32,925 bases of DNA from Halorubrum laminariae (GCF_024494655.1 NZ_JANHDL010000020.1:1-32925); one strand, 5' to 3'; positions 16,000 through 25,893 are shown, counted from the stretch's first letter. The notes: generated by a model not told the origin, from the sequence alone. Translations and numbers: made by a program.

Positions 16000-16791
16000 A
16001 TGGAGGAGTGGAAACCAGGCGGTACCAGCCCTGAGTCAAGAGGATCGACGATACAAAGTATCGACACGTCGTTCGCTATCGTTACGGCCCTCCGCGAGTC
16101 TGACGGGATGGGTGTGACCGAACTCGCCGAGAAGACGGGGCTCTCGAAGAGTTCAGTCCACAAGCACCTCCGGTCACTGATGAAACATGGTTGCGTAGTG
16201 AAAGAGAATGAGGAGTACCAGCTTGGGCTCCGGTATCTCGACCTGGGCGCACACGTTCGCGAACAGTATTCTGGGTCGACGGAAATTAAACATAAACTCC
16301 GCGATCTCGCGGCGGAGACGGGAGAGAGCGCCCAGTTCGCCGTCGAAGAGCGCGGCCACGCGGTCGTCCTCCACCGTGAAGTCAGTCACGGCGGTGTCTA
16401 TTCTCGGGGTCGAGAGGGCCGTCATTTCCATATGCACCAGACGGCCGCGGGAAAGGCGATCCTCTCACGCTACTCCGACCAGTGGGTTCGCGAGATCGTC
16501 GACCGTTATGGCCTCCCAGCGGCGACACCACAGACCATCAACGACGAAGCAGCTCTGTTCGACGAGCTTGCGGATATCAGGGACCGTGGCGTCGCGTTCA
16601 ATAGCGAGGAGAGCACCGAAGGGCTCCGATCGGTGGCCGTTCCTGTTACGGGACCCGACGGTGGCGTCCTCGGTGCGCTGGCTGTCGCGGGACCGACACA
16701 CCGCCTCACTGGCGAGCGATTGGAGCGGGAACTCCCGGATCTCGTCCGAAGCGTCGTGAACGAGGTCGAGTTGAACCTCGCCCATTCGTGA
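16000..16791 (+). CDS. IclR family transcriptional regulator
   Basis: A 263-residue regulator. The winged HTH occupies about residues 20-75 (GVTELAEKTGLSKSSVHKHL), and the C-terminal effector domain holds typical IclR motifs (HQTAAGKAILS, GLRSVAVPV and GVLGALAVAGP). Start at the ATG 16000 (MEEWKPGGTSPESRG), since the upstream ATG at 15958 adds 14 cysteine-rich residues alien to the family. It is divergent from the amidohydrolase/Rieske operon and presumably controls it in response to a pathway compound, as IclR proteins of aromatic catabolism do. Confidence 0.92.
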   Translation: MEEWKPGGTSPESRGSTIQSIDTSFAIVTALRESDGMGVTELAEKTGLSKSSVHKHLRSLMKHGCVVKENEEYQLGLRYLDLGAHVREQYSGSTEIKHKLRDLAAETGESAQFAVEERGHAVVLHREVSHGGVYSRGREGRHFHMHQTAAGKAILSRYSDQWVREIVDRYGLPAATPQTINDEAALFDELADIRDRGVAFNSEESTEGLRSVAVPVTGPDGGVLGALAVAGPTHRLTGERLERELPDLVRSVVNEVELNLAHS

Positions 16792-16808
16792 TACATAGTG
16801 CAAGCGCA

Positions 16809-16840
16809 TACCCGCGACTTTAGGCGCGGGAGGAGGTCAA
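16809..16840 (+). mobile_element. IS1341-type right-end relic, plus orientation
   Basis: CCCGCGACTTTAGGCGCGGG forms a hairpin and is followed by AGGAGGTCAA, the pattern of a tnpB-element right end. It sits just downstream of the IclR gene. No tnpB remains. Confidence 0.5.
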
Positions 16841-16895
16841 TTTCTCCCAAGAACGTCATCAGACGAACTCGGTCGAGTGAGGCCCATTATTCAAA

Positions 16896-16935
16896 TTGGT
16901 TTATAACCAACATGATTAAGTCGCGCTAGACGCGA
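16896..16935. promoter_or_regulatory. Promoter and candidate operator of the Fic gene
   Basis: TTGGTTTATAACCAA (16896-16910) is a near-palindrome that includes a TATA box, and TCGCGCTAGACGCGA (16921-16935) is a second inverted repeat with 5-bp arms, 11 bases before the ATG. Symmetric sites on and just after the TATA box suggest repression, possibly by the Fic protein's own winged helix. Confidence 0.4.
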
Positions 16936-16946
16936 TCTAATTCAAA

Positions 16947-18110
16947 ATGAGAACTCGAGATCTACCCCCAGAAGCACCAGGACACTACCGGGAGTCACAT
17001 CCTCATCCCTACTACATTCCAGAGAAGCTGCCCGTCTCATCCCCGATCGAGATCGATGATGAGCTCACAGCGACAATATCGGACGCAACGTTTCAGCTCG
17101 GACGCATCGATGGAATCAGTCCCACAGTCGATTTCTCACCCGTATTGTACACATCGCTTCTCAGACTCGAAGCCGTCGAAACCGCCGAAATCGAAGGTGC
17201 AGACGTCGAGATGGACGAAGTATACGCGTATCACACACGAGGCAAGTCCGGCAACACTGGGAGTGTAAGCCGTGACCTACAAGAAGTTCTTAACGCCGAA
17301 CAAGCTCTCAGAGACGGATTTGATGCGATTAGACGTGGTGAGTCGATCTCATTACCATTACTCAAATCACTACATGATACACTGCTTGAAGGGGTTCGGA
17401 ATGAAGGTGATGTTGTCGGAGGGTGGCGAGATAGCGACGTTCACATTCCGTCACCACGTCGAAGTCAGTCCCCGTTCGTTCCACCACCAGCTACCAGCGT
17501 CCCAGAATTAATGGAGTCTCTTGAGGCGTACATTCAGATGGGAGGTGAGTATCACCCGTTAGTCGACTTGGCGATCATTCACTACCAGTTCGAGACAATC
17601 CATCCCTGCTCAGATGGCAACGGGCGACTCGGACGCATCTTGATCGTGTTGCAACTGCATGAAGCCGGCTATCTGTCTGATCCGTATCTGTATCCGAGCG
17701 CGTATTTTAATCGGAATAAGCAGGAGTACGTTGAAAAGATGCGAGCGGTCAGTGAAGAGGGTACCTGGCGTGACTGGATTGCGTTCTTTATCAAAGGCAT
17801 TGAAGAACAAGCCCGAGATTCCTACGAGCGGACGTTCAAACTGATCGAACTGCGCCGAGAGTACGAAGAGCGGTATCCAAATCAAAAGACGAGTCACAAA
17901 CTCGCACGAAACTTATTCGAGCTTCCGTACTTCACTGCGAACGATATCACGCAACAATTCAATGTGAGTCAACAGACTGTCTACAATGCGATCGAAGAAG
18001 TCGAAGCAGAGGGCTTGGTAGTTGAAGTGACTGGCCAACAGCGCAACCGAGAGTACAAGGCAGTCGATATTTTCGATATCCTAGAGCGGCCAACTGCTAC
18101 TACGAATTGA
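16947..18110 (+). CDS. Fic family protein with C-terminal winged helix
   Basis: A 387-residue probable AMP-transferase acting on protein hydroxyls. The catalytic Fic motif is H219-PCSDGNGRLGR230, with the active histidine, glycine loop and arginine all present. The inhibitory helix motif appears N-terminally as T79-AEIE83-G, the class II arrangement in which a glutamate blocks ATP. The N-terminal region (residues 1-60, with HPHPYYIPEKLP) is the usual Fic_N lead. Residues 305-375 are a winged helix (ANDITQQFNVSQQTVYNAIE) typical of chromosomal and plasmid Fic regulators. It is monocistronic here. It may act as a stress or toxin-like regulator; the target is unknown. Confidence 0.9.
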   Translation: MRTRDLPPEAPGHYRESHPHPYYIPEKLPVSSPIEIDDELTATISDATFQLGRIDGISPTVDFSPVLYTSLLRLEAVETAEIEGADVEMDEVYAYHTRGKSGNTGSVSRDLQEVLNAEQALRDGFDAIRRGESISLPLLKSLHDTLLEGVRNEGDVVGGWRDSDVHIPSPRRSQSPFVPPPATSVPELMESLEAYIQMGGEYHPLVDLAIIHYQFETIHPCSDGNGRLGRILIVLQLHEAGYLSDPYLYPSAYFNRNKQEYVEKMRAVSEEGTWRDWIAFFIKGIEEQARDSYERTFKLIELRREYEERYPNQKTSHKLARNLFELPYFTANDITQQFNVSQQTVYNAIEEVEAEGLVVEVTGQQRNREYKAVDIFDILERPTATTN

Positions 18111-18460
18111 CGGAGTGAAGTAGTGTGCGGCCTGTTTGAGCGAGTTGGCGGATACAGATCATACCCGTTGTTTCTTAATTTTGTACCACCTGGGATCCGC
18201 AAGTTGGCAGCAAAAAAGATCTGATCTGAAAATCACTATATCGCACATAATGTAAAAATTTAAGTTATAAAGGTGCACTATACCGAATGAAGATCAGAAA
18301 ATATCTTCTCACGCGTTGGTTTATAAAATTATAAGCAACACACTTACCACTCCGCTGATAGCTGGAGTCACGGGCATCCAATGACTCCACCGCACGAAGC
18401 TCTCCGGCTCCAGCATATCAGGGGCAGAGCCGCCGAAGTGAGCACCGACGGAGGCCGTGA
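18111..18460. other. AT-rich intergenic region before the transfer-like operon
   Basis: A 350-base stretch without a gene. It has a related direct pair, GATCTGAAAATCA near 18221 and GATCAGAAAATAT near 18293, and the promoter and stem-loop of the next operon. The sharp drop in GC relative to both neighbours is typical of a mobile-island boundary. Confidence 0.5.
18320..18388 (+). promoter_or_regulatory. Promoter and leader stem-loop of the transfer-like operon
   Basis: TTTATAAAA at 18320-18328 is a good TATA box. Downstream, GGAGTCA (18364-18370) pairs perfectly with TGACTCC (18382-18388) around an 11-base loop. If transcription starts about 25 bases after the box, the hairpin lies in a leader of about 110 bases, long for haloarchaea. 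The operon's first gene has a GGAGG at 18450-18454, six bases before its ATG. Confidence 0.45.
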
Positions 18461-20002
18461 ATGAGTCTCGGCGACAAGCTCAAGAGCGCACTCGTCACCG
18501 AGTCCAGCGCCTACCCCGCTCGCCGCGTCGATGACGACCTCTACGACACCGTCACCAACGGCCTCGCCGACGCCGAAGACACCAGCGGTCCCCGCCTACG
18601 CGTCCGTCCCCCACGGGAGAACGACGGCATGGACGCCAGCATCTCGCTCTACGAGACTGTCCACGAACCCCGCGAACAGGTCATCGGTGCGGGACGCTTC
18701 AAATTCGTCCGCACCAACGCCCACATCCACTCCTACGAAATGGTCTACGACGAGGGCAAACTCCAATTCTTTTTCAAGCCCGCCACCCGCGTCGACGCCA
18801 ACCAGTTCGAGCGCCAACTCCGCAAAAACTACCCCAACGCCCAGATCACCCAAGCCGACAAGAAGTTCCCCACCCTCGACGTCGGCGACCACGTCTCGAT
18901 GGCCCGGATGCGGCTCAAAAAGCCGTTCTACTACCCCATCAAGTGCAAAATCGCCGAGGAAGACTTCGAGGTCGACCCCTACGGCGACATTACCTCTGAC
19001 ATGGTCGTCGAAGAAGACCAGACCAGCACCGGCGAGCGTGTGCTCGCCGAAGACTGCCGCGTCATGGTCCAGACCATCTTCGAGCCCGCCCGCGACGTGT
19101 GGACGAAGCGTCGCCCCTACGGCCTCAACGTGACCGAGGCAGCCGCCCACATCAAGAAGGGTGAGTTGACCGGGAATATGCTTCGTGGTTTCGAGATCCG
19201 CGACCCCGGCTCGAAACGCACCCGGGCCGCCAAGATCATCGACAAGCTCCACGGTGCGAAAGGCTACTACCTCACCATCCGCGTCGTCGCGATCTCACCG
19301 CACAAAGAGATCGCCGAGCGGCGGTGCAACACGGTCGCCAACGACTTCGAGAAATACTACAACTCGTTCACCGAGCAGGGGCTCGAACCCGTCGCGATCG
19401 ACCCCGACGACGTGCCGAGACATCTCCGGGAAGTCGCCGCGCGTACCCACGACATCCCGTGGAAAAAGCGGGTGAAGTTCGGCCCCGGCGGCGAGGCCGT
19501 CCTCCAACCCGTGAGCGCGCTCGGGTCGATCGCCCACATCCCGAGCGACGAGATCAACACGCCGGTCGTCGATTGGGCCAAACAGCAGACCGGTCCGGGT
19601 ATCCCCGCCGAGTCCCGGCAGGAAGACGACATCGACAGACCGGAAACGGTCACCGACCCGGACGACGAGAGGGGCGGACTCGATCTAGGTGCGCCCGAGA
19701 CACAGATCGGGAGAGCCACCAGCGGTCCAGTGTCGCCGTCCGGTCCCAGTACGAACGAGCCCGCGGGGAGGGGAACGACGGGGAGGAGCGACACCGCAGC
19801 CCCGCCGCCCACAGGCGGACCCGACGCCGCAGCGAGCGGCCCGGAGAGCGACCCACCCCAACAGGGCGGACAGGCCGACGACGAGCCGAGCAACGGCACT
19901 GAGAGTGCGAGCAGCGACACAGACGGCGACAGCGTCGACGACGCGTCGGTGGAAACCGAGACGGACGCCGGCGACCCGTTCGGAGACAACCGCCGCCGGT
20001 AG
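18461..20002 (+). CDS. Conserved plasmid-type protein, partner of the coupling ATPase
   Basis: A 513-residue protein; function not recognised. Residues 1-360 are a compact basic-acidic domain (YETVHEPREQVIGAGRFKFV, then YDEGKLQFFFKP and KKPFYYPIKCKIAEEDFEVD) without membrane helices or an ATP motif. Residues 370-513 are low-complexity and disordered (P, G, S, D, T). A clear GGAGG precedes the ATG. It lies 75 bases upstream of the VirD4/TraG-like ATPase on the same strand, and the pairing suggests a component or adaptor of the same DNA-transfer or DNA-handling machine. That role is inference. Confidence 0.7.
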   Translation: MSLGDKLKSALVTESSAYPARRVDDDLYDTVTNGLADAEDTSGPRLRVRPPRENDGMDASISLYETVHEPREQVIGAGRFKFVRTNAHIHSYEMVYDEGKLQFFFKPATRVDANQFERQLRKNYPNAQITQADKKFPTLDVGDHVSMARMRLKKPFYYPIKCKIAEEDFEVDPYGDITSDMVVEEDQTSTGERVLAEDCRVMVQTIFEPARDVWTKRRPYGLNVTEAAAHIKKGELTGNMLRGFEIRDPGSKRTRAAKIIDKLHGAKGYYLTIRVVAISPHKEIAERRCNTVANDFEKYYNSFTEQGLEPVAIDPDDVPRHLREVAARTHDIPWKKRVKFGPGGEAVLQPVSALGSIAHIPSDEINTPVVDWAKQQTGPGIPAESRQEDDIDRPETVTDPDDERGGLDLGAPETQIGRATSGPVSPSGPSTNEPAGRGTTGRSDTAAPPPTGGPDAAASGPESDPPQQGGQADDEPSNGTESASSDTDGDSVDDASVETETDAGDPFGDNRRR

Positions 20003-20077
20003 TCGACGCCGGAGCGCCCTGCCATCGCCGCACGAGACGACGCCACGACACCACGACGGACGACACCACACCACGAC

Positions 20078-23000
20078 ATGGTATTTGATTTTCTCAACAG
20101 AGACGACGACGATGAACCGAGCGGGCCGATCACCGACGACGACTTGGAACAGCTCCACAGCGATCTTGAACTCGTTGCCGGGCAGATCGAACAGCGCCGC
20201 CTCAGTATCGAAGACCGTGTAACCCTGAGCAAGTACGTCGGGACGCTACTCTACCACGCCAACGAGGCGACACACGACAAGGGAGCGGAGATCCAGCGGT
20301 ATGCGCCGGAGACGAACCCGACGACCGACCAGATCGCCCAAGATGTCCGGGATCTCATCGGGTATCTCTCACACGACCGATTTCTCCCGAGCGCCGGCGC
20401 AGACGACATTCAGGAGATGCGGCACGACCTCGGCGGGATTCAACAGGCCGTCGAGGAGATGGACGAGTTTGACTACGCCTACGTCGAGACGGAGCGCAAC
20501 ACGATGTACGGCGAGGAGATACAGTCGATCGGCGTTCCCGACGACATCGACCCGGACAAGCTTGAGCCCGGACAAGACGGAGAGGAAATCTACGCCGCTG
20601 GGAGCGCCCGGCGAGTCTTAGAGGAGGTCCCCCGCGAGTACGACGACGCCCCCCTGTTCGTCGGGAAAGGCACGCGGAACGGTCGCGACGCGTCGATCGA
20701 GAAAAACCACCTGTTCCGTCACCGCGCGATCTTCGGCGTCACCGGCTACGGAAAGTCCACGCTGTTGACGAACGACGCACGGCAGCTGATCGAGTCGGGA
20801 GCCGGGCTCTGTTTCATCGACCCGAAGGGCGACGACGCCCGGCGCTTGATGAAGGTCATGCCCGAGCACCGGCTTGACGACGTGGTGTGGATCGAGCCGG
20901 GTGCGATCGGCGACTACCTCTCGGGATTCAACTTCATCTCGCTCAACATGGACCCCGACAGCGACGAATACAACGCCGCGCTCGCGTCGCTCGTCGAGGA
21001 CTTGAAGAAGATGCTCTCGGCCAACGACGACTACTGGGGCCCGCGGATGGATCGGGTCGCCCAGTCGATCATCACGGGGATGAACCTGTATAACTCCAAG
21101 ACCCCCGACGACGCCCCCGAGATGAATTTCGTCGATATGTATTACGTGCTCAAGTCGGAGGCGTCCCGCCACGAGTTCACCGCCCGACTCAAAGAGGCCG
21201 GGCTGCGGTTCATCACGCCGCACATGGAGACGGTCGCAAAGATGCCCGAAGACGACCTTGAGCCGCTACTCGGGCGGTTCCTCCCGTGGATTCAGAATCC
21301 GGTTGCCCGGCGGATGATCGGGTTTCGGTCGGGCGGGGTGAGCATCCCCGACGCGATCGATAACGACAAGATCATCATCGTGCGGATGGGCTCAGAGCCG
21401 CGCGAACTCAAGCAGATGCTCGGGATGGCGGTCATCCGGCGTATCTGGTCACACATCCGCGGGCGGGCGGCCGAGTCGGAACACCAGCGGTCGCCGTTCT
21501 ACCTGTTTGCAGACGAGTTTGACAACCTCGCGATGCACGACGACACGATCCCGGCGATGATCTCTGAGAGCCGGTCGTACCGGCTCGCCATGACGCTCGC
21601 CAACCAGTATCCGGCGCAACTCCCGAGCAACGTCGTCGACGCGATCACGACCAACTGCGACACCATCATGTCGTTCAACCCGGGCGACAAGAAGTCCGCC
21701 CGGACGTACAGTACGCAGTTGGGGCTTGAGCCCGACGATTTGACCGAGGAGGTCAACTACCACTACTGGATGCGGACGACGATTTCCGAGAACATGGAGC
21801 GGTCTGACGCGTTCCGTGTGTACGCGTACCCGCCGTTCCCGCCCGTTCGCGATGCGGACGCCCGCGATGCGGAGATCCAGCGGAGTCTCCGGGAAGTCGG
21901 TCGCGAACGCCGGTCGGACGAGCAGGTGTACGAAAACCTCCTGTTCAACGAGGGAGGCGGTCGGTGGGAGACGGGTATCGGTCGAGATATAGCGAGGGCG
22001 TCAGAGCGCGAAGAAAAACTCCACTTCGCACGAGAGCTCCAGATAAAGGTTCCCGGCCCCGACAGTCCGGGGATCAGCGGTGGTGCGTCGGCAGCCCTCG
22101 ATGCGGGCGGCGCAAGCGGGGGCAGCACGGGAGACGGAACCTACGGCGCACCCACGACAGCGGACGACGCCGAGGGTGTCGTTGAGCGCCACCTCGATAC
22201 AGTGTTGGAGAGCGTCTTTGCGGCCCGACTCCGGGCGGGCCAGCCCGCGGATACGTTCGTGCCGACCGAGGACGCGAAAGACGAGCTTGTCGCCCGGCTT
22301 GAGGATTCAACCGTGGACAGCCTCTCGGAGCTGTCGAACATCTACGAGCGGGTGAACAGCACGTACGCGGAGACGAAGCGGAACGACGGGACGCCGTCGA
22401 TCCGGCTCACGCCGAAGGGGCGGGGCGTCGTTCTCGAACAGGACACGGGGAGTGCGGGGTCCGGCGGGGGCGACGACCACCGGTGGATTCTCGGTCAGTG
22501 TTACGTGGCGTTCACGCAGATCGGCTACGTGTCGTGGCTCCCTGAGCAGGAGGGCGAGGAGATGCCTGACGGCGTCGCAGAAGCGCCGATCGACGTGACC
22601 GACGTGGACGACGACCAGTCGCGGTCGGAGATGCTAGACGCGATCGACGAGCGTCGCGAGCGGCTTCGCGAGGAGTACCCCGGCGTGTGGAACTTCGCCG
22701 GTGCTGACGACGTGTCGATCGAGGCGGAGACGTCGACGATCAAGTACCCGTTCCAGACGTTCACAAACCTGCGGAAAGCGATGGAGAAAGGCGAGAAGTG
22801 CGTGTTCGCGGTGAAAGACGGGACGGCTAACTACGGGAGTTTCACCCACTGGGGCGAGCGCGCCGAGCAGGTCATCTACGAAACAGAGGGCAACGGCAAG
22901 GGGATCGAGGTCGTGAGTGACGAGATTGCCTTCCGAAAGTCGCCTCTCCCGGACGGGAGTTACCGCTACTACAACGACGGTGGCGGCAACTACCGTGTTG

Positions 23001-24994
23001 GCGACGAGAAGGTCGCTGTCCGCCCACATCGAGATGCTGACGACGAAGGACAGGGCAACGTGGGGACGGTGTGGTATCGCGACGCCGAAACGGACGAGGT
23101 CGTAGCCGCAGTCGGGGAACAACAGCCGGTTGAGGGCGGAGAGATAGCCCGGTTCGATGGGCCCGAGGAGGCCCACGAAGGCGACAAGAACGCCGTCCCC
23201 GCCTACTACGAGTATAACCAGAGCGAGGGCGAGTACGTCGTCTACAACGACGGCGAGAAGCTACACTACCCGAGCAAAGAGGAGCTTGAGGCCAACTGGG
23301 TGCCGTTCAGAGGCCCGTTCATCCCCGAGGCACGATTCCCTGAGTGGCCCGGCAGCGACGACTTCGAGATCATCATCTTCCCGGACAGCGACAACGACGA
23401 GTACGACCAGCCGCAGTTGTACCACCGCGGCGAGTGTACGCCGCTGTTCGATCATCTCGGCGTCGAGTCCGTCGCCGGCGTCGACGCCGGCGAGATTGAA
23501 GGGCCGGGGGAAGTCGAGAACGCGACGACTGACGAGCCCGTCGACGAGGATGAGACGCCGGGCGAAGACGAGGCCACCGAGAGCGGTGAGAGTGCGGCAG
23601 CAAGCGACGCGACCGACGACTCCGACGCTGGGGACGCCCCGGCCGTGGAGGGCTTCACGGAGCCGCCCACGCCGGCGCGTATCGCGAGTGACGAGCGGAT
23701 AGACCTCTCCGTCGAGAAGATCGCCGACGCCGCCGAGGGGGCGTACAAGCCACCCAAGCAGCAGCGGGACTTCATACAGTCAATCGTGAACGTCCTCAGA
23801 ACCGATCCCGACGACATGGCGAAGACGGCCGACGAGGCCATCGACGCGATCGTTCTCCCCGAGGAGATCGACGAGGAGGCAGCCGAGAGCACACGCGAGG
23901 GCAAGAGCGCCGCCGACAGTCCAGCAGAGGGTGCCGAGGACACCGCGACCGATGAGCGCGGCGACACGGACGACTCAGGCAAGAGTGAGAGAGACGAGAA
24001 GATCGGTACCTCGCCGGAGAACCCCGGTCTCAACGTGCGGGGGTATCAGAAGGCACCGACAGCGACGGAGATCGCGAAAGACGACCGGCTGGACCTCACG
24101 CCCGAGGAGGTCGCGGCGATCGCCGAGGGCGAGCGCGACATGACGGAGGACGAGGCAATACTCCTACAGTCGATCCTCCAACGGCTCGCGAAGGGTCAAC
24201 GCGAGTATCCCTACGACGAAATCCCTAGCGAGATTATCGTCCCCGTCGACGGCGTCGGCGCGTTCGCGACCGACGAGGGGTCGGAGGGGACAACAATAGA
24301 CACAGACGACAGCGACGGCACGGAAGACGAAGCCAGCAACGACGATACAGCGAGCGCAAACAACACAGACGAGGAGGCGAGTACCGAGTCGGAAAGTGTC
24401 GAACCTGCCGGCGTGTCACCCGACAGGATAGCCGCAGACGACCGGGTCAGCCTCTCCGAACAAGCGATCGAGGCCTTCGCCGATGGCGAGTACCCCCCAT
24501 CGACCCAAGAGGCCGTCGACCTCCAATCTGCCGTCCGCGACCTCTCCAACGCCGAACGAGGAGAGATACAGACCACAGAGGATGTGAGAGATGCGATCGC
24601 ATCATCCGAGAGAACCAGCCAACCAGATGCGGAACCCCCGACAGAAGCAGCCACAGGCAGTGAGCGTGGAGAGCCCGGCACCAGAACAGCGAATCAAGCA
24701 AAGTCGAGCGATTCCCACACAAGCGGAGAGAGGCTTGAGGAGGCTGACCGACAGATGTGGAATAATGTGCTCGACGCTGAAAGCGCAGAATCCGATGGAG
24801 CCGATCCCAGCCGCAACGGGGCTTCGGAAAGCGACCAAGGCAAACACTCGACCGAACCGGACGAGAGTGACACAGCGGACACGACCGACGACGACGAACA
24901 CGACCCGACAGTAGCCGAGATGGAGAAGCTACTCGGCAACGGTGAGTCCGACGACAACACCGAACCTGACGACACCGACGACGGGGGTAACTAG
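20078..24994 (+). CDS. VirD4/TraG-like (type IV coupling) ATPase with long repeat-bearing tail
   Basis: A 1638-residue protein. Residues 200-620 form the HerA/FtsK-type motor: Walker A GVTGYGKST from G220 to T228, CFIDPKGDD soon after, Walker B YLFADEFDNLA around D479-E480, and the TraG/VirD4 C-terminal motif (SESRSYRLAMTLANQYPAQL, then CDTIMSFNPGDKKSA). These mark a conjugative coupling protein that pumps DNA. No N-terminal membrane helices are visible, so it would be a soluble or recruited form. Residues 750-1150 are an acidic region of unknown fold. From about 1196 come three related modules of about 65-70 residues (starts near 1196, 1326 and 1445) separated by acidic linkers. The whole is far longer than the usual 500-900. 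Confidence 0.85.
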   Translation: MVFDFLNRDDDDEPSGPITDDDLEQLHSDLELVAGQIEQRRLSIEDRVTLSKYVGTLLYHANEATHDKGAEIQRYAPETNPTTDQIAQDVRDLIGYLSHDRFLPSAGADDIQEMRHDLGGIQQAVEEMDEFDYAYVETERNTMYGEEIQSIGVPDDIDPDKLEPGQDGEEIYAAGSARRVLEEVPREYDDAPLFVGKGTRNGRDASIEKNHLFRHRAIFGVTGYGKSTLLTNDARQLIESGAGLCFIDPKGDDARRLMKVMPEHRLDDVVWIEPGAIGDYLSGFNFISLNMDPDSDEYNAALASLVEDLKKMLSANDDYWGPRMDRVAQSIITGMNLYNSKTPDDAPEMNFVDMYYVLKSEASRHEFTARLKEAGLRFITPHMETVAKMPEDDLEPLLGRFLPWIQNPVARRMIGFRSGGVSIPDAIDNDKIIIVRMGSEPRELKQMLGMAVIRRIWSHIRGRAAESEHQRSPFYLFADEFDNLAMHDDTIPAMISESRSYRLAMTLANQYPAQLPSNVVDAITTNCDTIMSFNPGDKKSARTYSTQLGLEPDDLTEEVNYHYWMRTTISENMERSDAFRVYAYPPFPPVRDADARDAEIQRSLREVGRERRSDEQVYENLLFNEGGGRWETGIGRDIARASEREEKLHFARELQIKVPGPDSPGISGGASAALDAGGASGGSTGDGTYGAPTTADDAEGVVERHLDTVLESVFAARLRAGQPADTFVPTEDAKDELVARLEDSTVDSLSELSNIYERVNSTYAETKRNDGTPSIRLTPKGRGVVLEQDTGSAGSGGGDDHRWILGQCYVAFTQIGYVSWLPEQEGEEMPDGVAEAPIDVTDVDDDQSRSEMLDAIDERRERLREEYPGVWNFAGADDVSIEAETSTIKYPFQTFTNLRKAMEKGEKCVFAVKDGTANYGSFTHWGERAEQVIYETEGNGKGIEVVSDEIAFRKSPLPDGSYRYYNDGGGNYRVGDEKVAVRPHRDADDEGQGNVGTVWYRDAETDEVVAAVGEQQPVEGGEIARFDGPEEAHEGDKNAVPAYYEYNQSEGEYVVYNDGEKLHYPSKEELEANWVPFRGPFIPEARFPEWPGSDDFEIIIFPDSDNDEYDQPQLYHRGECTPLFDHLGVESVAGVDAGEIEGPGEVENATTDEPVDEDETPGEDEATESGESAAASDATDDSDAGDAPAVEGFTEPPTPARIASDERIDLSVEKIADAAEGAYKPPKQQRDFIQSIVNVLRTDPDDMAKTADEAIDAIVLPEEIDEEAAESTREGKSAADSPAEGAEDTATDERGDTDDSGKSERDEKIGTSPENPGLNVRGYQKAPTATEIAKDDRLDLTPEEVAAIAEGERDMTEDEAILLQSILQRLAKGQREYPYDEIPSEIIVPVDGVGAFATDEGSEGTTIDTDDSDGTEDEASNDDTASANNTDEEASTESESVEPAGVSPDRIAADDRVSLSEQAIEAFADGEYPPSTQEAVDLQSAVRDLSNAERGEIQTTEDVRDAIASSERTSQPDAEPPTEAATGSERGEPGTRTANQAKSSDSHTSGERLEEADRQMWNNVLDAESAESDGADPSRNGASESDQGKHSTEPDESDTADTTDDDEHDPTVAEMEKLLGNGESDDNTEPDDTDDGGN

Positions 24995-25185
24995 AGCACT
25001 ACCTGAATAGATCACCCTCATTTTCAGCGTCGCTATCGGACGACAAGACGCACAGAACCGCGGAGTATATTTCACAGAGTAAGACAAGTATTAATCGGAG
25101 GCAAAAATACCGCCTCAGAATGGGTCGAACCACGCCGAAACTCAGCCACTAATTCAGGGAGATCAAACGCCGGCTGAGGCCACAC

Positions 25186-25893
25186 CTAATCCTCCAAAAC
25201 AGAGTTGAGATCGTCGTCATCCAGCTCACCAGATTCGAGCTCTCCCTCACCTGCGAGCGTTTCCAAAACCTCCCGGCGAAGTTCATCTTTGTCGACCGTA
25301 TCCAGATCCCCAGCTTCCGCTAGTTCCTCCATGTCGAGTCCCAGTATCTCACTCAGAATGAACTGGTGGCGAGGGAACAAACGGAGTGAGGCAGTGAGTC
25401 GATCAGCCATCTCTGAGTCGATTGCCCCCATCCGAGATCGCTGAATAGTCTCTAGTGACTCGGAGATATTTTCAAGGTCATTTTGTAGCTCAGAAATTTG
25501 CTGCTCTAATTCGTTGATCTCCGCGCTCGTCGCTCCCGAATCACCCCCAGCCGAACCAGACCGTTCCGCCCGAATCTCAGAGATAACTTTCCGACCTTTG
25601 TCAGTCAACTCAACACTCCGCGGGCCGAACGCACCCGACTGCACAGTCGGAGGATGCACACGGAGCAACCCCATATCATCCTCCGCAAACCCCCGCCCGT
25701 TTTCTCCCTCACGAGCACGGTACGCGACCTGCGATTTGGTGAGGCTCGTTTCCTCGCGAATCGCACTCACATTCGCCGGTGCTTTACCGGGGTCCGTGTT
25801 GTCATAATCAGTAGGATTATTTTCTAAGTTCTGCACAGTCAACAGAAACTCAACGTCGGCGGGCTTGAATCCGTACTCGGTAAGCGCGGTCAT
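25186..25893 (-). CDS. HTH protein with coiled coil, unknown
   Basis: A 235-residue protein. Residues 1-110 appear to be a winged helix (SAIREETSLTKSQVAYRARE, then RSVELTDKGRKVISEI); a heptad-rich coiled coil follows (INELEQQISELQNDLENISE), then a helical acidic tail. This layout is common among haloarchaeal plasmid regulators and partition-type proteins. Its start faces the iteron-like array at 25930-26199, so it may bind those repeats to control its own expression, replication or partition. The link to the array is inference. Confidence 0.75.
   Translation of the reverse strand: MTALTEYGFKPADVEFLLTVQNLENNPTDYDNTDPGKAPANVSAIREETSLTKSQVAYRAREGENGRGFAEDDMGLLRVHPPTVQSGAFGPRSVELTDKGRKVISEIRAERSGSAGGDSGATSAEINELEQQISELQNDLENISESLETIQRSRMGAIDSEMADRLTASLRLFPRHQFILSEILGLDMEELAEAGDLDTVDKDELRREVLETLAGEGELESGELDDDDLNSVLED

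Noticed and set aside
19357..20232. Open frame of 291 codons, minus strand
   Set aside because: Antisense to the 513-residue gene and the start of the coupling ATPase; serine-rich composition and no start signal.
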